From Lanius collurio (taxonomy: Eukaryota; Chordata; Aves; Passeriformes; Laniidae), in contig JACBWW010000007.1 of NCBI GenBank assembly GCA_020086605.1, positions 19,723,752 to 19,787,751 of the forward strand: a stretch of 64,000 nt of DNA, in the 5' to 3' direction. The position numbers were made by a program, and so were the translations under genes. Below are positions 25,096 to 38,030 of the stretch, one piece after another. The stretch's first letter is position 1. Every line of letters begins with the position of its first letter. Below the pieces are notes generated by a model, which was not told the origin of the DNA, made no database searches, and was given only the letters and a program-made list of their open reading frames with translations.

Positions 25096-27418
25096 CCTAA
25101 GAAAATGTGAGTTTTCACAAAGGTTCCCTTAAAAATAATATATTTTACACTTGCAACTGAAGCATCACTTATGATTTCTAGTTAATCAAATGTGATTTTG
25201 TTTGGATATGTGGGATTAAAGTTCAAGAATGGGCTTACCTGCATAGAAAACAAGCAACACTGTTCTTACATTTTAGAAATCTGTCATTCAAAGAAAAATC
25301 CAAAAGCTGAGTTTCTAGGAACTCTATATCAGTAAGAAAAAGGCATGCTTTTAGAGAGTTGATCAACAAATCCTTCAGGGTGAACTTACAGACATCCAAA
25401 ACCACCAAATGGGAACCATGAAGTTCAATCACGTATATCAGTTTTTACTTATTCACAGCTTAAGCATGTGAAACAGGACTGCAAATAGTCCAGTACATAG
25501 TCCTGTTTTCAAAACACAGTTAGTAGCAGACAAACTGACAGCATTGAGATTTTCGTACAACAGTTAACTATTCATTCAACTTCCTACAGTTTACTATACT
25601 GTAAGCAAGACCAGCTAGATGCAATTTGCCTCTCAGGCCCCTTCCCAGGAGAAAGCCATTTCAGGCAGGACACTGCTCGAGATACCTGTGGTGTGTGGAC
25701 AGAAGGGGACAGAAGAGTCAGTGGGACAGAGAAATGCGCAGACAAAAAATGGCTCTCAAAGCAATCCACAGGTAAAACCTCATGAGGACATCATAAATCC
25801 ATTTGATCAAAAGACAGATCAATTACACTTGGTGTGAATCTCCCTACTCAGGAGGACCCAAAATAGAGGGATGCTTTGTCTTTATTTCCCTACTTGTTAC
25901 AGGCAGAGGACAGCTGTTCAAACCGAGGTAGTTCTGGGCACGTGCAGAGACAAAAACTGCAGCTGATACAAACCAGGAAAATTTCACGGCTAAGAGAAAA
26001 GCAGTCATGGAGCAGAAGCAGTCCTGTGGTTAGGCAGTCCATATGGAGAACAAAAGGGATGATTAAATCTACACCCTCAAGTTTATTCTTCACTTTTTGA
26101 TATGTCATACCTTTTTGTGTGAGCCTTACTTTTTCCAAATAAATAAGCTTTCTGTATTAGGAATCATACATATTTTCATCAAAAACAAATCATTTAATAT
26201 CCAGTTCTCAGCTTTTCCAAATTACTAAAAATGTAAACACATGGACAAAAAGCACATATGGAATCCCGTAGGAATTCAAATGTATTCAAATTTCATCTCC
26301 CTGTGATTTTATGATAGCTTTTGAAATGGGCTGCTTTAATTACTAAACATCTGTTACCCAATAACTAAAGTCATTATGTTTCCTTGCGTCATAACAAAAA
26401 GATGCCCTGTGTTGCTGAATTCAGCACACATGGAGCCAAAGAAAGTTAACAACTATGCTGAATCTATAGGTTTGAAGCCTTGCCCTAGTTTGAAACATGT
26501 CTTTACTTTCTGGGCCTTTGGAAAAGCTTCTTCATCAGTGGGTGGGTTGAGATGGTTGATTGATGCTTCATTTTCCCATACAGAAGACAGATTAAATCCC
26601 TATAGCACGTTGGATAGTCAGCTGCATTAATGTCATCCAAACGTACAGACATGATTCCCAGTCCAGAATGCATGAATTTGTCTTGTGAAAGCATTAATTT
26701 TCAGTATATACTTTTCTTCCTTTCCAAAAGCCCCAAACAGCAAAATTGTTGTGTACTTCATTAATTTCATATTCTCTGATTAGTCTCTTGACTTCACTCC
26801 TCAGTGTTTACTGCTCATGTCTCTTAAGGATTGGACAATAAATATTAAATTGTATAAATTATCATACATGTGTTTTGTGATTTCTTCTACAATAGATGCT
26901 AGAAAATTAACATTTGTAAATGGTCCCTTTTAGATTATTGTCTAATGTACATTTTTCTCCTCTGATTCAAGGGAAACTAACTGTAAAATCAAAAATAGCT
27001 CTGTGTGGGGAAGTCTCCCTATTATTACATGCATAACAAATTCCCTTTGCTTTCCCAGTAAGATAAAAATAGGCTTTAACGAAGTTCAGAGTGAGAGTAA
27101 ATAGTAATCTGAAATTAAAATATATTAAATAATGCTAGAAAAATCCTGAAACAAAGCACTATAAGATCTGAGGAATCCTTCCTTTAAATTTTAAAAAGGA
27201 CTGAGAATGCTAAAATAAGGAAATTCAGAGTTTGCAATACATTTTAATTCACCTGTAGTTCCCTTCTGAATGTTCTTTACCATTCAGAGTTTTAAATTCC
27301 TCAAACTGAAATTAGATTAAATTGATTATTTTGGGGTTCCCTCTTCGTGATGTCACTATGCGGCACCTTATTGATCTTGTTATTTGACTCATTTCCTACT
27401 AATTCAGGTTTTGGCCCA

Positions 27419-27421
<3 letters not shown>

Positions 27422-27451
<30 letters not shown>
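27422..27451. repeat. Poly-T homopolymer, 30 bases
   Basis: This is a run of 30 T followed by ATCTGGG, similar to the context of the run at 11070-11091 (AATCTGG). No recognisable source element was seen. Confidence 0.95.
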
Positions 27452-27453
<2 letters not shown>

Positions 27454-27697
27454 CTGGGACCTTTCTTCTGTCATGAAGGTTACCTGTGTATGCTAAACAC
27501 ACTGGCTACTGTTTGCCATTTTATACTTCTCACTGTTGGAATAACTGCTAAAAGTGAGATTTCCCAAAAGTGAGCATAAAATCAAGAGAAATCAAGAATG
27601 CCTTGAAAACTGGGAAAAGTTACTCAGATTACACAACTAAATTCTGATTCAACAACAGTGTTTATATTTCTGGCCTTTATGCCCTTGGTATAACATA

Positions 27698-27750
27698 TGT
27701 ATAACAAGTGTGTGTGTGTCTAAATATATATATTTTTATAAAATATAAAT
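27698..27750. repeat. TG and AT simple repeat
   Basis: A short TG run (GTGTGTGTGTGT) is followed by AT alternation (TATATATATTTTTATAAAAT). It is ordinary microsatellite sequence in the intron. Confidence 0.7.
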
Positions 27751-30700
27751 ATCCCATGCATTTAATTTTCCTCATTTACTATTATTTGTTATTATTCATT
27801 ATTATTATTTTAGCCCTGCCAGAAGGCTGTAGCTGTGACTGTATACAAAAGAAATGCTAATTAAAGTACCTTTGGGAGGAGAATGGAATGAAAGAAGGTT
27901 ATATTAAATATTAATCATAAGAAAAAAGGCAGGAAGATTTTTAAAAGGGGAAGCAAACAAGAGTACATTTGGATAATTTGGGATGGCACAAAAGATTAAT
28001 CTGAATTTTCACATAGACATCCTTCTCTTTTCCAGAGTCAGCTTTTTTTAAATTTAAGATGGAGGTTTTTTTGCCTAATTTAAGGAAACTCTGCCTTAAT
28101 GATAAGAACCTAACTTGAGAGATTTAATGTTACACTTGTTTTTCACCTCCTCCCTAAACATTAAGCATAATAATGTGTTTTATTACTTTGTGTTTCTGTA
28201 AAACCTTTCTATTATTAAAATTCTCTGTCTTTAGTAAACATATTCTTTTCTATTTCAGTCTCTTCTGGTAGCAAAGACACCTCTGAACTTCTGACACACA
28301 ACAAAGCAATCCTCACCCAGGGCATTGGTGAATTTTAAAAGCCAGGCATTGCCATGCTTGGAGCCTTGCTTTCCAACCATTCTTCCCAGCATGTGCAGTA
28401 GGCAGAAACCAGAAAAGCTGCCTGCGATCAGTTTGAGGAGGTATCATCGAACATGCAAAGAGGTAGACTGAAAGTCAGAATCCTAACAGCAGACAGGCTA
28501 CCTGAATATATTCCCATTCTTCTTAATGATAAAGGTGTTTGCCAAGAGGTCTGTGCTGCACACTGCTGCCTGACAACAGGTTTCACATCCTGCAGCCTTG
28601 CACTCACAAACCTGTCACTACTGCCCACACCCTGCTTCTTCCAGCTTTTTAAAAAGACTGCTGGCAATGTCAAACCTGTTTGTTGAGGATCAGTAAGTTT
28701 GCCCTGATATGTTGGCCAGACACAGACAGTTGACTGTTTTACAGGATATCTTGTGTGTAATCAACCAAGCCGTTTCTACAGGAAAAAGGACAGTAAAGCA
28801 CAGCACACCTAATGTAGTAAGATGCAAAAATAAGAAGTCAGTTAGCAGATTTCAAAACAATGCCAGGAAATAACAAAATTCTGGTTTATTTCAGCTCAGT
28901 TTTGTTTCAGATTCTTCTGTTTTTCCATGAATAGGAAGTATCATAACACCTCTGACATGTTCTACTAACTGTTGAAAGATAATGGTCAACTCATCTGCCA
29001 TCTTAAATTAAAGATACATCCTTCTTTTGAATAGATTGTTTCCCCTCCCCGAGCCCTCTTTATGCCCCAAAGTTGTTCAGATATAAATTACAGCTCAGCA
29101 CCAGCCCCACCTGTAGCCCCTTTTATGCTCACTCACACACTTTTTAATTAATGTAACTGAAATTAATCATAACTTTGTTCACTATACAATGCTCATTAAA
29201 ATAACTAATAATACTAAATAAAGCCTTCCATTATATTGATTATTCCAAACCTTTAAAATACCATGATTCTACCAGTCTCACAATATTACATCTTTCATAC
29301 ACCTGATTGACAGGATTCCTGTTTTCTTCCCTGCACTATGAACCTGCTCTGCAGTCAGTCAGCTGGGACTAGGACCCACTCCTAGGAGACTTCCCCCGGC
29401 AGTGAACACTGCAGAAGTAGGATATTGGTATCATCTGCTCTTTAAATCACCTTTTCCTGACTTACCCTGGTGAGAGAAGGGACAGTAAGGCTGTCCCCAG
29501 CCACCACATCCTACCATTCTATCTCTAAAGGCAAAGGGTCACACTGGCAGCTCTGTAGAGTTAGGAAGAAGCTCTGGGAGAATTGAGGAGGGCTGACTGA
29601 ACAAGGGGAGTCAATACAAAAGGACCAAGAATCATTACTAGCGACTCAGCATTATGCTAACACTCACTCACCACCCTGGCATTGCTGCTATTTAGAATCA
29701 CAATGCTGTCACAGAATCAGCATATTGCTCATCAGAAGGATGAAATGGGTTTAAATAGAGTTTAGGGAATCTGCATTTGCCTTTTGTAATGCTGATTTTC
29801 ACAGGAGTACCTCTTTTGTCTCCAGACTGAATGTGATGGCTCTCTGCACTTTGTACCCTGACCTGCCAGCAGGCAGACTTTAAGGTATACATCATGACTT
29901 CATTACAATTTAGAGGTTTTATAACAAAATACACTTACTACATACAAAGATTTTCTGACAATCCTACATTTTTAGTAATACTGCAGGATGACCGAGAAGG
30001 TGGGTTACAGAATATACCAAAAGATGATAGAAACTAAAGCTAGTCCTTTAGTTTCCCCCCATGTTAGATTTCAGGCACAGGACTGTCACGTCCACTTTCA
30101 GCTACTGTTGTAGTTGTAGCAAGCTTATCTATCAGTTCACGTTCAAAAAATCAGGTCTTCAAAGCAGCCAGTGTTTCTCACTGCTGTAAGTGCCAACAAC
30201 TGCACCATTGCCTCAGGAAGGATGTATACCCCTTATTCTCCCGAGGCCCAAACACTAAGATCCAGATGACTTGTATTTGAAGCAGAAACTCAGACTGAGA
30301 CTCGCTCAGTTTATTTCCTTAAGGCTCAGTTCATTTCCTAATTGCTTGCAGATGAGTCTCAACTGATGTGCAGGCTCAGCAAATACTGATATATGACCTG
30401 TGTGTATCAGAGAAGATCTTAGTCCACGTGGTAATCCCACATGTAGGTGCAGGCATGCCTAGTCCACAGTGAGAAGGAATGGGATGCAGAAGCCTGCTTG
30501 CCTACATCTCCCGTTTTGCAGTACATTTATATGACTGACATCAGCAAGATAAATTTCCTACTGTCCATTTTTATTAGGGATTTAACATCTCACAGAAGAA
30601 AAATACATAGGATTTATAGGAAAATTAACTAAAGGTATTCCCTTGTCAGCAGTAAAGATGTACAAAATCAGTGTCGAAAACCAGTGGACTCACTTATTCA

Positions 30701-31080
30701 TCAGCTTCTGCTGTTATACATGTCAACACCGAGAGTAATATTTGCAGAATCTCCCAGAATGCTCACTGCTTGTAGTGTGGGTGAATGTGGCCCATCAACA
30801 GCAGTAAAAACATATTGCTTTGAACGAGAGAAACTAGAGGACGCTGCAAGGAGACAGAGAAGAATTGCCCTTCTATCTCCCTGGATCAGATAAAATACAG
30901 ATAAAGAACAGTTACGAATAATAATAAAAAATTATAGTTACTAATTTCAAATGTCTCCAAAAAGAGCAAAAATACATCATTTCACTAATTTTTAACTTAC
31001 TGAGAAATCAAATGTGAATATATTTCATTTCGAAATTTGAGACAAAGCAGATCACTAGTAAAAATTTCTCAAAGGCCATT

Positions 31081-31096
31081 CTAAAATTAATTTTAG
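31081..31096. other. Perfect 16-bp palindrome
   Basis: CTAAAATTAATTTTAG reads the same on both strands and contains a central TTAATT. It is likely chance in AT-rich intron, though such cores resemble homeodomain sites. Confidence 0.5.
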
Positions 31097-33559
31097 AGCA
31101 AACTAATGATCACTTCTTTAGCCTGCAGTAACAGCAATGCATTTTGTGCCCAGCAGCAGCTGCTATAGTAATTGTGGAGAAACCATATTACATTTCTCAT
31201 GAATAACAAAGACAATGAATTTGTAAGAGTGAAATTCTGACCAGACTGAGTTGTGAAATGTCTCTGCACCAACCACATTATAAATTCATCTTTATATATA
31301 TTAACAGTATCTAATTTATCTCACATACCAAACCAGAACCACAACTCACCACTTTGGAATGTGCTGTATAGTCTATATTGTTTGTGATACTCCAGAAAAA
31401 ATGAATCCCTGGACTTCATTTGGACAACTACTTTTATCCCATTGTACTGTTGAGCCCTCTTTTCACTTAGTTTACTACATTTTTTTGCATTTCATTAATA
31501 GAACGGCAAAACACCTTTCTTAGCTGTCCTTTACACCTATTAAATGCTGTTGATTGCTGAGCACATTTTAAAATATTATTGAACAGACAAGAGAAATGAG
31601 TGGTAGCAAAAGCCCAACTTCCCCAGCTATATCTGTTTCAGGGGGAATACTTCAGAATGTGTCTAGCTGAGCGTTATGGACTGACTCAATACTGTTTTGG
31701 GGGACTAGCTGTACTTCCTGACCACATCTTCCAGTACAGTTTTGCCTGAAAGGGATCTACGTTACATACTCCATAAAACAAGACCAAACACAGTAAATTG
31801 ATGTGATAATTATTACAAAAGAGTATGTCTAATATGAACAGATATTCTAATGTAGGTATATTCACTAAAGAGTCATGGTTGGATGTTCCACTCAGCAGCA
31901 ATAGAAGGAAAGCGGCTTTCATGCCTGTAAGTTTAAACTTTGTTGTTGTTGTTTTGGGTTGGAGATTTTTTTTATGGTAATCATTCCTAATACAGCATTT
32001 TTCACCCCAAAAATAGGCCCTAGGAACATTTGGCTAAAAAAACATCAGACAGGAACTTGCAGATCCCCAAACTGCCTAAAGACAACAATCACACATTTTC
32101 ATCATCCTGGGAAAGGACCACAGGCAACAAATTCAAGACTATGATATCTGCGGGCTATTTGAGCTCCTTGCTTCTGGGGACCTATTTCAAGTGCAGGACA
32201 CCATTTCTGCTTTTCCTCAAATTTTCTTTCCTCTGCCTGAGGTATCTTCTCTTTCTGCTTATGTTATTCACTCTCAGCACTTGCTGAACTTTATATTCTG
32301 ATCCAGGTGCAGCTCAAGGCCAAGTATAGGCAACACAAAACACTGCTGAAGCCCTACCCCACTGCAATAGACAACCTACATTTCTTCAGTGTGAATGTCA
32401 AAAATAGCCTCAAGTATCTGACTTTTACAGAATGTTAAAAGTCATACCTGGTATTATGTTAGTTTTTTAAAAAAAGATGGGGCTATGGGAACATGGAGGA
32501 AAATCTTCCTTTATCATTCATACACACTCTAGGAGAGTGGAAGGAAAGGTAGTGGATTTTATTTATAATTGAATTATAAATAATGCCCTGGGCACTGACT
32601 TGAAAAGAAGAGCTTCTTGATTCATTTCCTCTAAAGACCTAAATGTGTAGGACTCTACCTCAGTGATAAGCAATGATAGTTAGAGCAAATGCACAATAAA
32701 ATGACAATTCAAGAGTGAGTAAACAAGACATACCTAATAAAACTGATAAAAATTAGGAGAAACTTGTCAACTTCTTTGCATGATGTGTGTCTGTCTCAGA
32801 GTGTCCCCTTTTTATGCTAAGGTGATTACAAAGAACTTCCATAAAATCTTTTTGCAAAGGAGTTGCCAACAACATTGCATCAGTTCTTTTCTGATATCCC
32901 TCCCTGCCACACAACACTATGCAGATTTCTGGGGACTTCTAAAACTTGGGACGCTCTTACTGTAAGGTTTGGTTCACTTCTGAGGAATAAATGGCAAATT
33001 CCTCAGGTTACTATCAGCTGCACCAGGGATTCAGACAATGCCAGGAAACTAAAAACAGAACCCTGAAGTGTGGCTATGTATTTCAAAAGGACATAAACAT
33101 CATTTCACAAATGGAAAGATGACCTTCCATCTGGTGTGATTATGAGACAATACCATCTCCTTGCTCTAGACACTCTAGTGTCGCTAACAGCAGCATCCCT
33201 TACTCCAAATTTTGGCTAAAAATGAGAACCTAATTTTCAAAGCAACCTGTGTTAAATTCCATGGCTCATATAAGTATATAAGAGGCCACACATAATCACA
33301 GAATCATAATCCTTACTTGTTCTGAAAGATGTTAGTGCATATTAATCTCAAAATAAATTCATTAGGTTTCTCCACTCCTTATTCATTTCAGTAACCGGCT
33401 GTAACACGTATGCAATACATGCTTGCATATTGTACTGAGACAATCACTTTATGATTAGTATTTTGTATTTTACCTAAAGATAGGTGAGCAGAACAAGAAA
33501 GCTTTTCCCCTGGAACTTTGACTGCACAAAGGAAAATATAGTACAACATTAATAAGTAC

Positions 33560-33823
33560 CTTCTTTATCATCATGACGTATAACTGCATCCTGTATCATA
33601 TCAGCAAGATTAAAACGAACTCGTTGATTCTTTCCATGTTTCAGCTTCTTCCCGTAGCCCTCCCGTTTCTGGAAAGCTTTTTCTCGTTCATAATATGCTT
33701 TTATTTGGTCACAGCGCATCCGCTTGACTAGCCGCTGCCGCTGGCCGAGGGGGAGGGACTCCAGCAAGCACTGCTCAATTTCCATCTCATGGGTCCGAAA
33801 AACATTACATAGCTGGAAACAGC
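33560..33823 (-). CDS. MYO16: MYO16 first coding exon (initiator methionine, N-terminal PP1-docking segment)
   Basis: This exon encodes the N-terminus of unconventional myosin XVI, a mainly neuronal myosin with ankyrin repeats ahead of the motor. Coding starts at the ATG at 33785-33783 and runs 75 codons plus one base to 33560. The peptide begins [18 protein letters not shown] and continues through [11 protein letters not shown] to HDDKE, which I recognise as the vertebrate MYO16 N-terminus. It is very basic and contains RVRF (in KNQRVRFNL), an RVxF-type docking motif for protein phosphatase 1; the rat orthologue is reported to bind PP1 catalytic subunits. The acceptor reads TTTATTTCTTCCAG before 33823 and the donor is G|GTACTT after 33560, leaving phase 1. 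Between acceptor and ATG the same frame stays open for 12 codons ([12 protein letters not shown]), so a longer N-terminus from an upstream exon is possible. I chose the ATG because it matches the commonly annotated start. Positions 33786-33823 may be 5'UTR or coding. Confidence 0.93.
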
Positions 33824-36800
33824 CTGGAAGAAATAAAACACAAGCAAATTTAGATCATGCTTTCAAATGTGCCATGAAAACTCCACCAACTATTTTGTTG
33901 TTCTAACCACGTGGAAGTCCACCATGTGAGCTCCTCCTACTTGACCAAGACTAACTAGAGAGAGTCTATGTCATAATCATTTACTTTTTGAAAACAACAC
34001 AACTCATTCCAATAAATCAGTGATGCATTTTTTAAAAAGCTGTCTATGTTCATGTGAACAAATGTGAATAGAAAGAAGTCTGAAAGTTCAAATGTGCGAT
34101 GGGCAAAATATCTAAATACTTCAAAACAATTCAAGTTTGGAATTTGATCACATTTGCTTACAAACAAGAAACTACTATGAAGAGTAATGCTAGTTTGACG
34201 CTCATGCTTCTTTTTTAGTCATTTTCATCTTGATTTAGGTTGGCAAATTCCTGTATTCAGTGAGAATTTTAACGAGTTCATTAGCATGCAATGGGCACTT
34301 AGGCAACTACCTCTTAAAAACATCAGAGTCATTTCAGGTTTCTAACCACATGTATAACTTTTTTCTATTTTTAACTATTTTTTGTCATACAGAGCCATCA
34401 AAATTGATCCTTCTAATGAAACTGTCGCATACTGAAACCTTCATGCAGAAAACAATCACAAAGGTGAATCAGTTGAATCAGTTATTCCCAACATTCCCAG
34501 CACTACCTTGAAGTCAGATTCCTCTTTTGTTTTCACCATTAAATATAGTATTTCTATTGACATTGCAATAACACTAATGTTCTTTTCAAGTATGTTCTCT
34601 TTTCCACTGAGAGCAAAGACCATCAGAGACTGAGTGCTGCTAATTACTTTTCAGGGGACTGTTATGTTACAAAAGGAGGCTAGTGGATTGTCAGATTATT
34701 TTATTGCCCAAGAGCTTGAAAGTGAATCCACATCCACCAAAAATGCGCCCAATTACCTGTACTAAGGCCTTTTGATGTGGTGGCTACAGACCACCCCATC
34801 ACTTCTGATTCTCATGTTCTACTTTACATATTTGAATTTCCTTCATATGGAGTCTAAGTGCTCAAATTTGTAGTTTCTAAGGACTGGCAGCAGCCCAGAT
34901 AATGGAGGTTTTCTCTCCATAGTTTGAAGGAAATGCAGAGTAAGTTCACCTCGGAAAGTTAAGAAATACCAAAATTAAGCATTACTGTGCAACTTTAATT
35001 AGACCTTCTATTGTCTGCCTGTTGTGTATAGTTACATCATCAAAGGATCTCTGTCTCATTCAGGGCACACCTGAATAGTGCTGACTAAATGACCACTTCG
35101 TTTTTTCCTTGTTGTTTGACACATATTTAATCTACTGAATGCCATTCAAACCCTGCTGTGAAGGCATAATTAACAATCTCCTGACAGGATTTTTTAAAGC
35201 TCACATCACCACAGCACATAAAAACATCACAAATATTTATTTGTTTTCATTTACAAAAAGGACAACAGAGCATTCCTATCTGCATTCTCTACAAAAGCAC
35301 TGAAAAAAATTATTTTCTTTTTAAATCACTCATTTTCAGTGTCTCATTCAATAATTTTGTGTTCTTTTCTTAAGGTGTTTTGTTTTGCTTTAAAGGCATA
35401 CTATTCTATAACCTATTATGTATCACAATTCAGTAATAAAATATTATCAAAATAATAGTCTCAGGTCCGCATGCCAGTCACTCTATAAATTCTATGTATA
35501 AAATTATATATTTTTTCTATTTTTTTAATATTATTTCTTAAATTGAAGATAATACAAATAATATATTACATATTATATATTCTATTAGATAGTATATGTA
35601 TTCACTATAAATTACAAGCCAAAGTCTCAAACAAGACTTCCCAAAACTGAGGAGCACATATTTATCCAAAAAGTGCCCAGAGTGTCTCGCTGGGAAAATC
35701 TGACAGAAGCAGACACAGAATACAATTCTACAGGTCAATTACAATTCAGTCAATTACTTTTAACATAGGCTACTCTCTCCCTATAATTTCTGTTCCTTTC
35801 TTAGCATGCCCTTCTAGTTAGAAGAACATGAGTTGTTAAACTAAAAATTGGAAACAAGTGTTGGCTTGCATTAAGCCAAAGCACAAACCCTTTCTTCTGG
35901 CATGTCAAAGCCAACAACTATTGCTGTATAAAACAAAATTTTCCACTTGACATTAAATGATATGTTTCATTTCATAGCAAAAATTATATGTTTTATTTCT
36001 TTTATTTCCTTGTTGGAAGACACAGGGAAATGAAAGAGTAGCTCTGTCATGCTGCAGAAGATGTAACTTTACTCCTGGCTTCAATCCCAGTGTTCAGAGC
36101 ATTCAATCCCATAGAAGAGCTACACTCAGACCATCCTCAGCCTGAGGTAGTTTGCAACTGCCTCTTTTTTCTCTCATGATAGGATGTGGAATAAGCATAC
36201 TTCAAGTCTTTTCTATTAGAAGCATTCTTCTGTGTATAAAATATTTCAGCAGCCAAACCTTTAGCCTACACAGGCCTTTTGGCATGTAACACCCTAAGCT
36301 TATATCCTAACACTTCTAAATGTGGCTATAGTGCCTGCCAGCAAGGCTCACAGCCCCAGAGGTAAAACCAGCTCACTGCATTAAACCATGTTTGCCTGCA
36401 GCTGGGAGCCCACTCCTGCTCAGCTCATTCCTTCTCCTTTATGAAGGGAAGAAGGAGCAGCCATGCACTTGAGGTCCAACAGGCTGCAACTGAACTCCAT
36501 GTTTTAGCTGAAGCTGAGAATTGTGGCTGCTGTCCTAGTCATAGCTGTAAATCTGCACTGTTTGCTAACCAAAGAGTTTAATGATATCTTTGCTTTTCCT
36601 CATGAGCTTAGCTCATGTGCAGTGTCTGTTCTTAGGAGGAACTGGTAGTGCTCACTGCCATATTACAAATGAGACTGATGCAAGCTGTAGGAAATCTTTG
36701 CCATCACACTGCTGTCCTCATCTAAGGCAATAAATCAGACAAATCAGTTCAATGTCTTGATCAAACTGAACACAGAAAATATGCTCTCACAGGCAGATTC

Positions 36801-37614
36801 CAGTTTCAGGAAGGATGTTCCTGGCTTAGTGTCCTTTGCCTCTCCCCTGGGATGACTTTTAGCCTGTATGAGTGTTTGTCTACTTGCTCTGTGAAGAACA
36901 GTGTTTGACTGCCAGAATTGGCCTCACACAGCAGTTCCCAGTGTGTGGCCAGAGTCGAAACAATTCAGGCCCATTGAGAAAAGGACTCTTGATCATTTTG
37001 GGCACTGGTCTCAGCTGAGAAGTAATGAATTGCAGATGGCAATCCCCTCACATCTGGAACCTGATACATCCCAGATGAGATCAGTATCTGATTGTGGGTG
37101 TAACAGCTGCAGGTCAGCAGCCTCATTAGATTAAGTCTGGATTAAAAAAACATAGTATAAATGCAGACAAGGCAAGCTCCCTGAATTAATCTTTCAGGTG
37201 CTCATCTTTGAGGCATTCAATATTGAGTCCCATTTCTAGAACTAGGCAGATCTCGGCTGTCTGGTCCTACTGAGCAGGGGAACTGATGATGGCAGTAGAG
37301 GCAGAGGTTCTTTTGCACCTTGACAGAGCTCAGCTAAAACACAGACATGCTTCTAGAGGAAATTCTGTGGATTGCTTAGTACCATGTGAAGCATGAGGTT
37401 AGTCACTAACACTAGATCAGATAACTTTGTCTTGTCTACCAGTCCTGAAAGCCTCTATTAATGGATTCTACAAGTTGTCTGGGTAAACTGTTTAAGTGCT
37501 GCACTGACTTCTATCAAAAATGCCTTAGGTACTTTTGGTGGCCATAATCCCTTGTTATTACTGTCACTTTTGAGAAGACTCTAGTTTTGTAATTTCTGTT
37601 TTTTATCCCAGTAG

Positions 37615-38030
37615 CCTTCCATTGCTCTCATTCTATTGCCTCAATGTCCATCTCACACTGGGAGGACCAAGACTAAACACATATTTGCAGGTGCAGTTTC
37701 ACTAGCCCCAAGCAGCAGCAGACAGTAAGTTCCCTCTACCCACTGACCAAACTCCTCTGAGCCTACTGTGTGGTTTGCCTGATTTATTATCAGAGCTTAG
37801 GTCTGGCTTCCATTCAACTCTGTGTCCATTGTAACCCCTGTACACTCCAGCAGGACTGCAGCTCAAGTCAGTCAGTTCCCAACCTGTACTGAGGTATGGG
37901 GTTAATCTTCCTCAAGCTTGTAAATATGCACTTCCCCTCTTGAACTGCCCGAAGTTTCTGCCAACCCAGTCCTCAGCATTAAGCTCTCCCATGAAGTATG
38001 CAAACTACTCTGTCCTAAGTGAGCATGCCA
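37615..38030 (-). mobile_element. Old, degraded CR1 LINE fragment (tentative)
   Basis: The order of phrases on the plus strand follows an antisense CR1 body: CCTCAATGTCCATCTCACAC, GTGCAGTTTCACTAGCCCCA, a segment with CAGTTCCCAACCTGTACTGA, GGTATGGGGTTAATCTTCCT and CACTTCCCCTCTTGAACTGC. In a typical copy these correspond to the block around the 'CAATGTCC', 'CCCCAGCCTGTA' and 'GCACTTGCCCTTGTTGAAC' landmarks. Divergence is high and the ends are uncertain. The call rests on landmark order, not on alignment. Confidence 0.62.

Larger units (their letters stand above)
8049..33559 (-). other. MYO16: MYO16 intron between first and second coding exons (25.5 kb)
   Basis: This large intron runs from the donor GTACTT at 33559 to the acceptor TTTCAG ending at 8049 (minus strand). 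It holds a minus-strand CR1 fragment (about 22335-23095), a complete plus-strand solo LTR (24124-24721), a GC-rich imperfect hairpin (17367-17409), homopolymer runs at 11070-11091, 23537-23550, 25079-25095 and 27422-27451, and short perfect palindromes at 14438-14461 and 31081-31096. All ORFs in it are short and lack codon-like structure or recognisable similarity. I saw no additional exon, but very small exons or conserved enhancers cannot be excluded by eye. Confidence 0.85.

Noticed and set aside
33549..33559. Reading frame continuing GTY past the first coding exon
   Set aside because: The donor GTACTT begins at 33559, and the next exon continues the ankyrin sequence in the right phase.
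36060..37300. Possible exon-like GC-richer block, including the ORF at 36901-37134
   Set aside because: It has no recognisable protein and no matching splice frame with MYO16. The composition alone is not enough.
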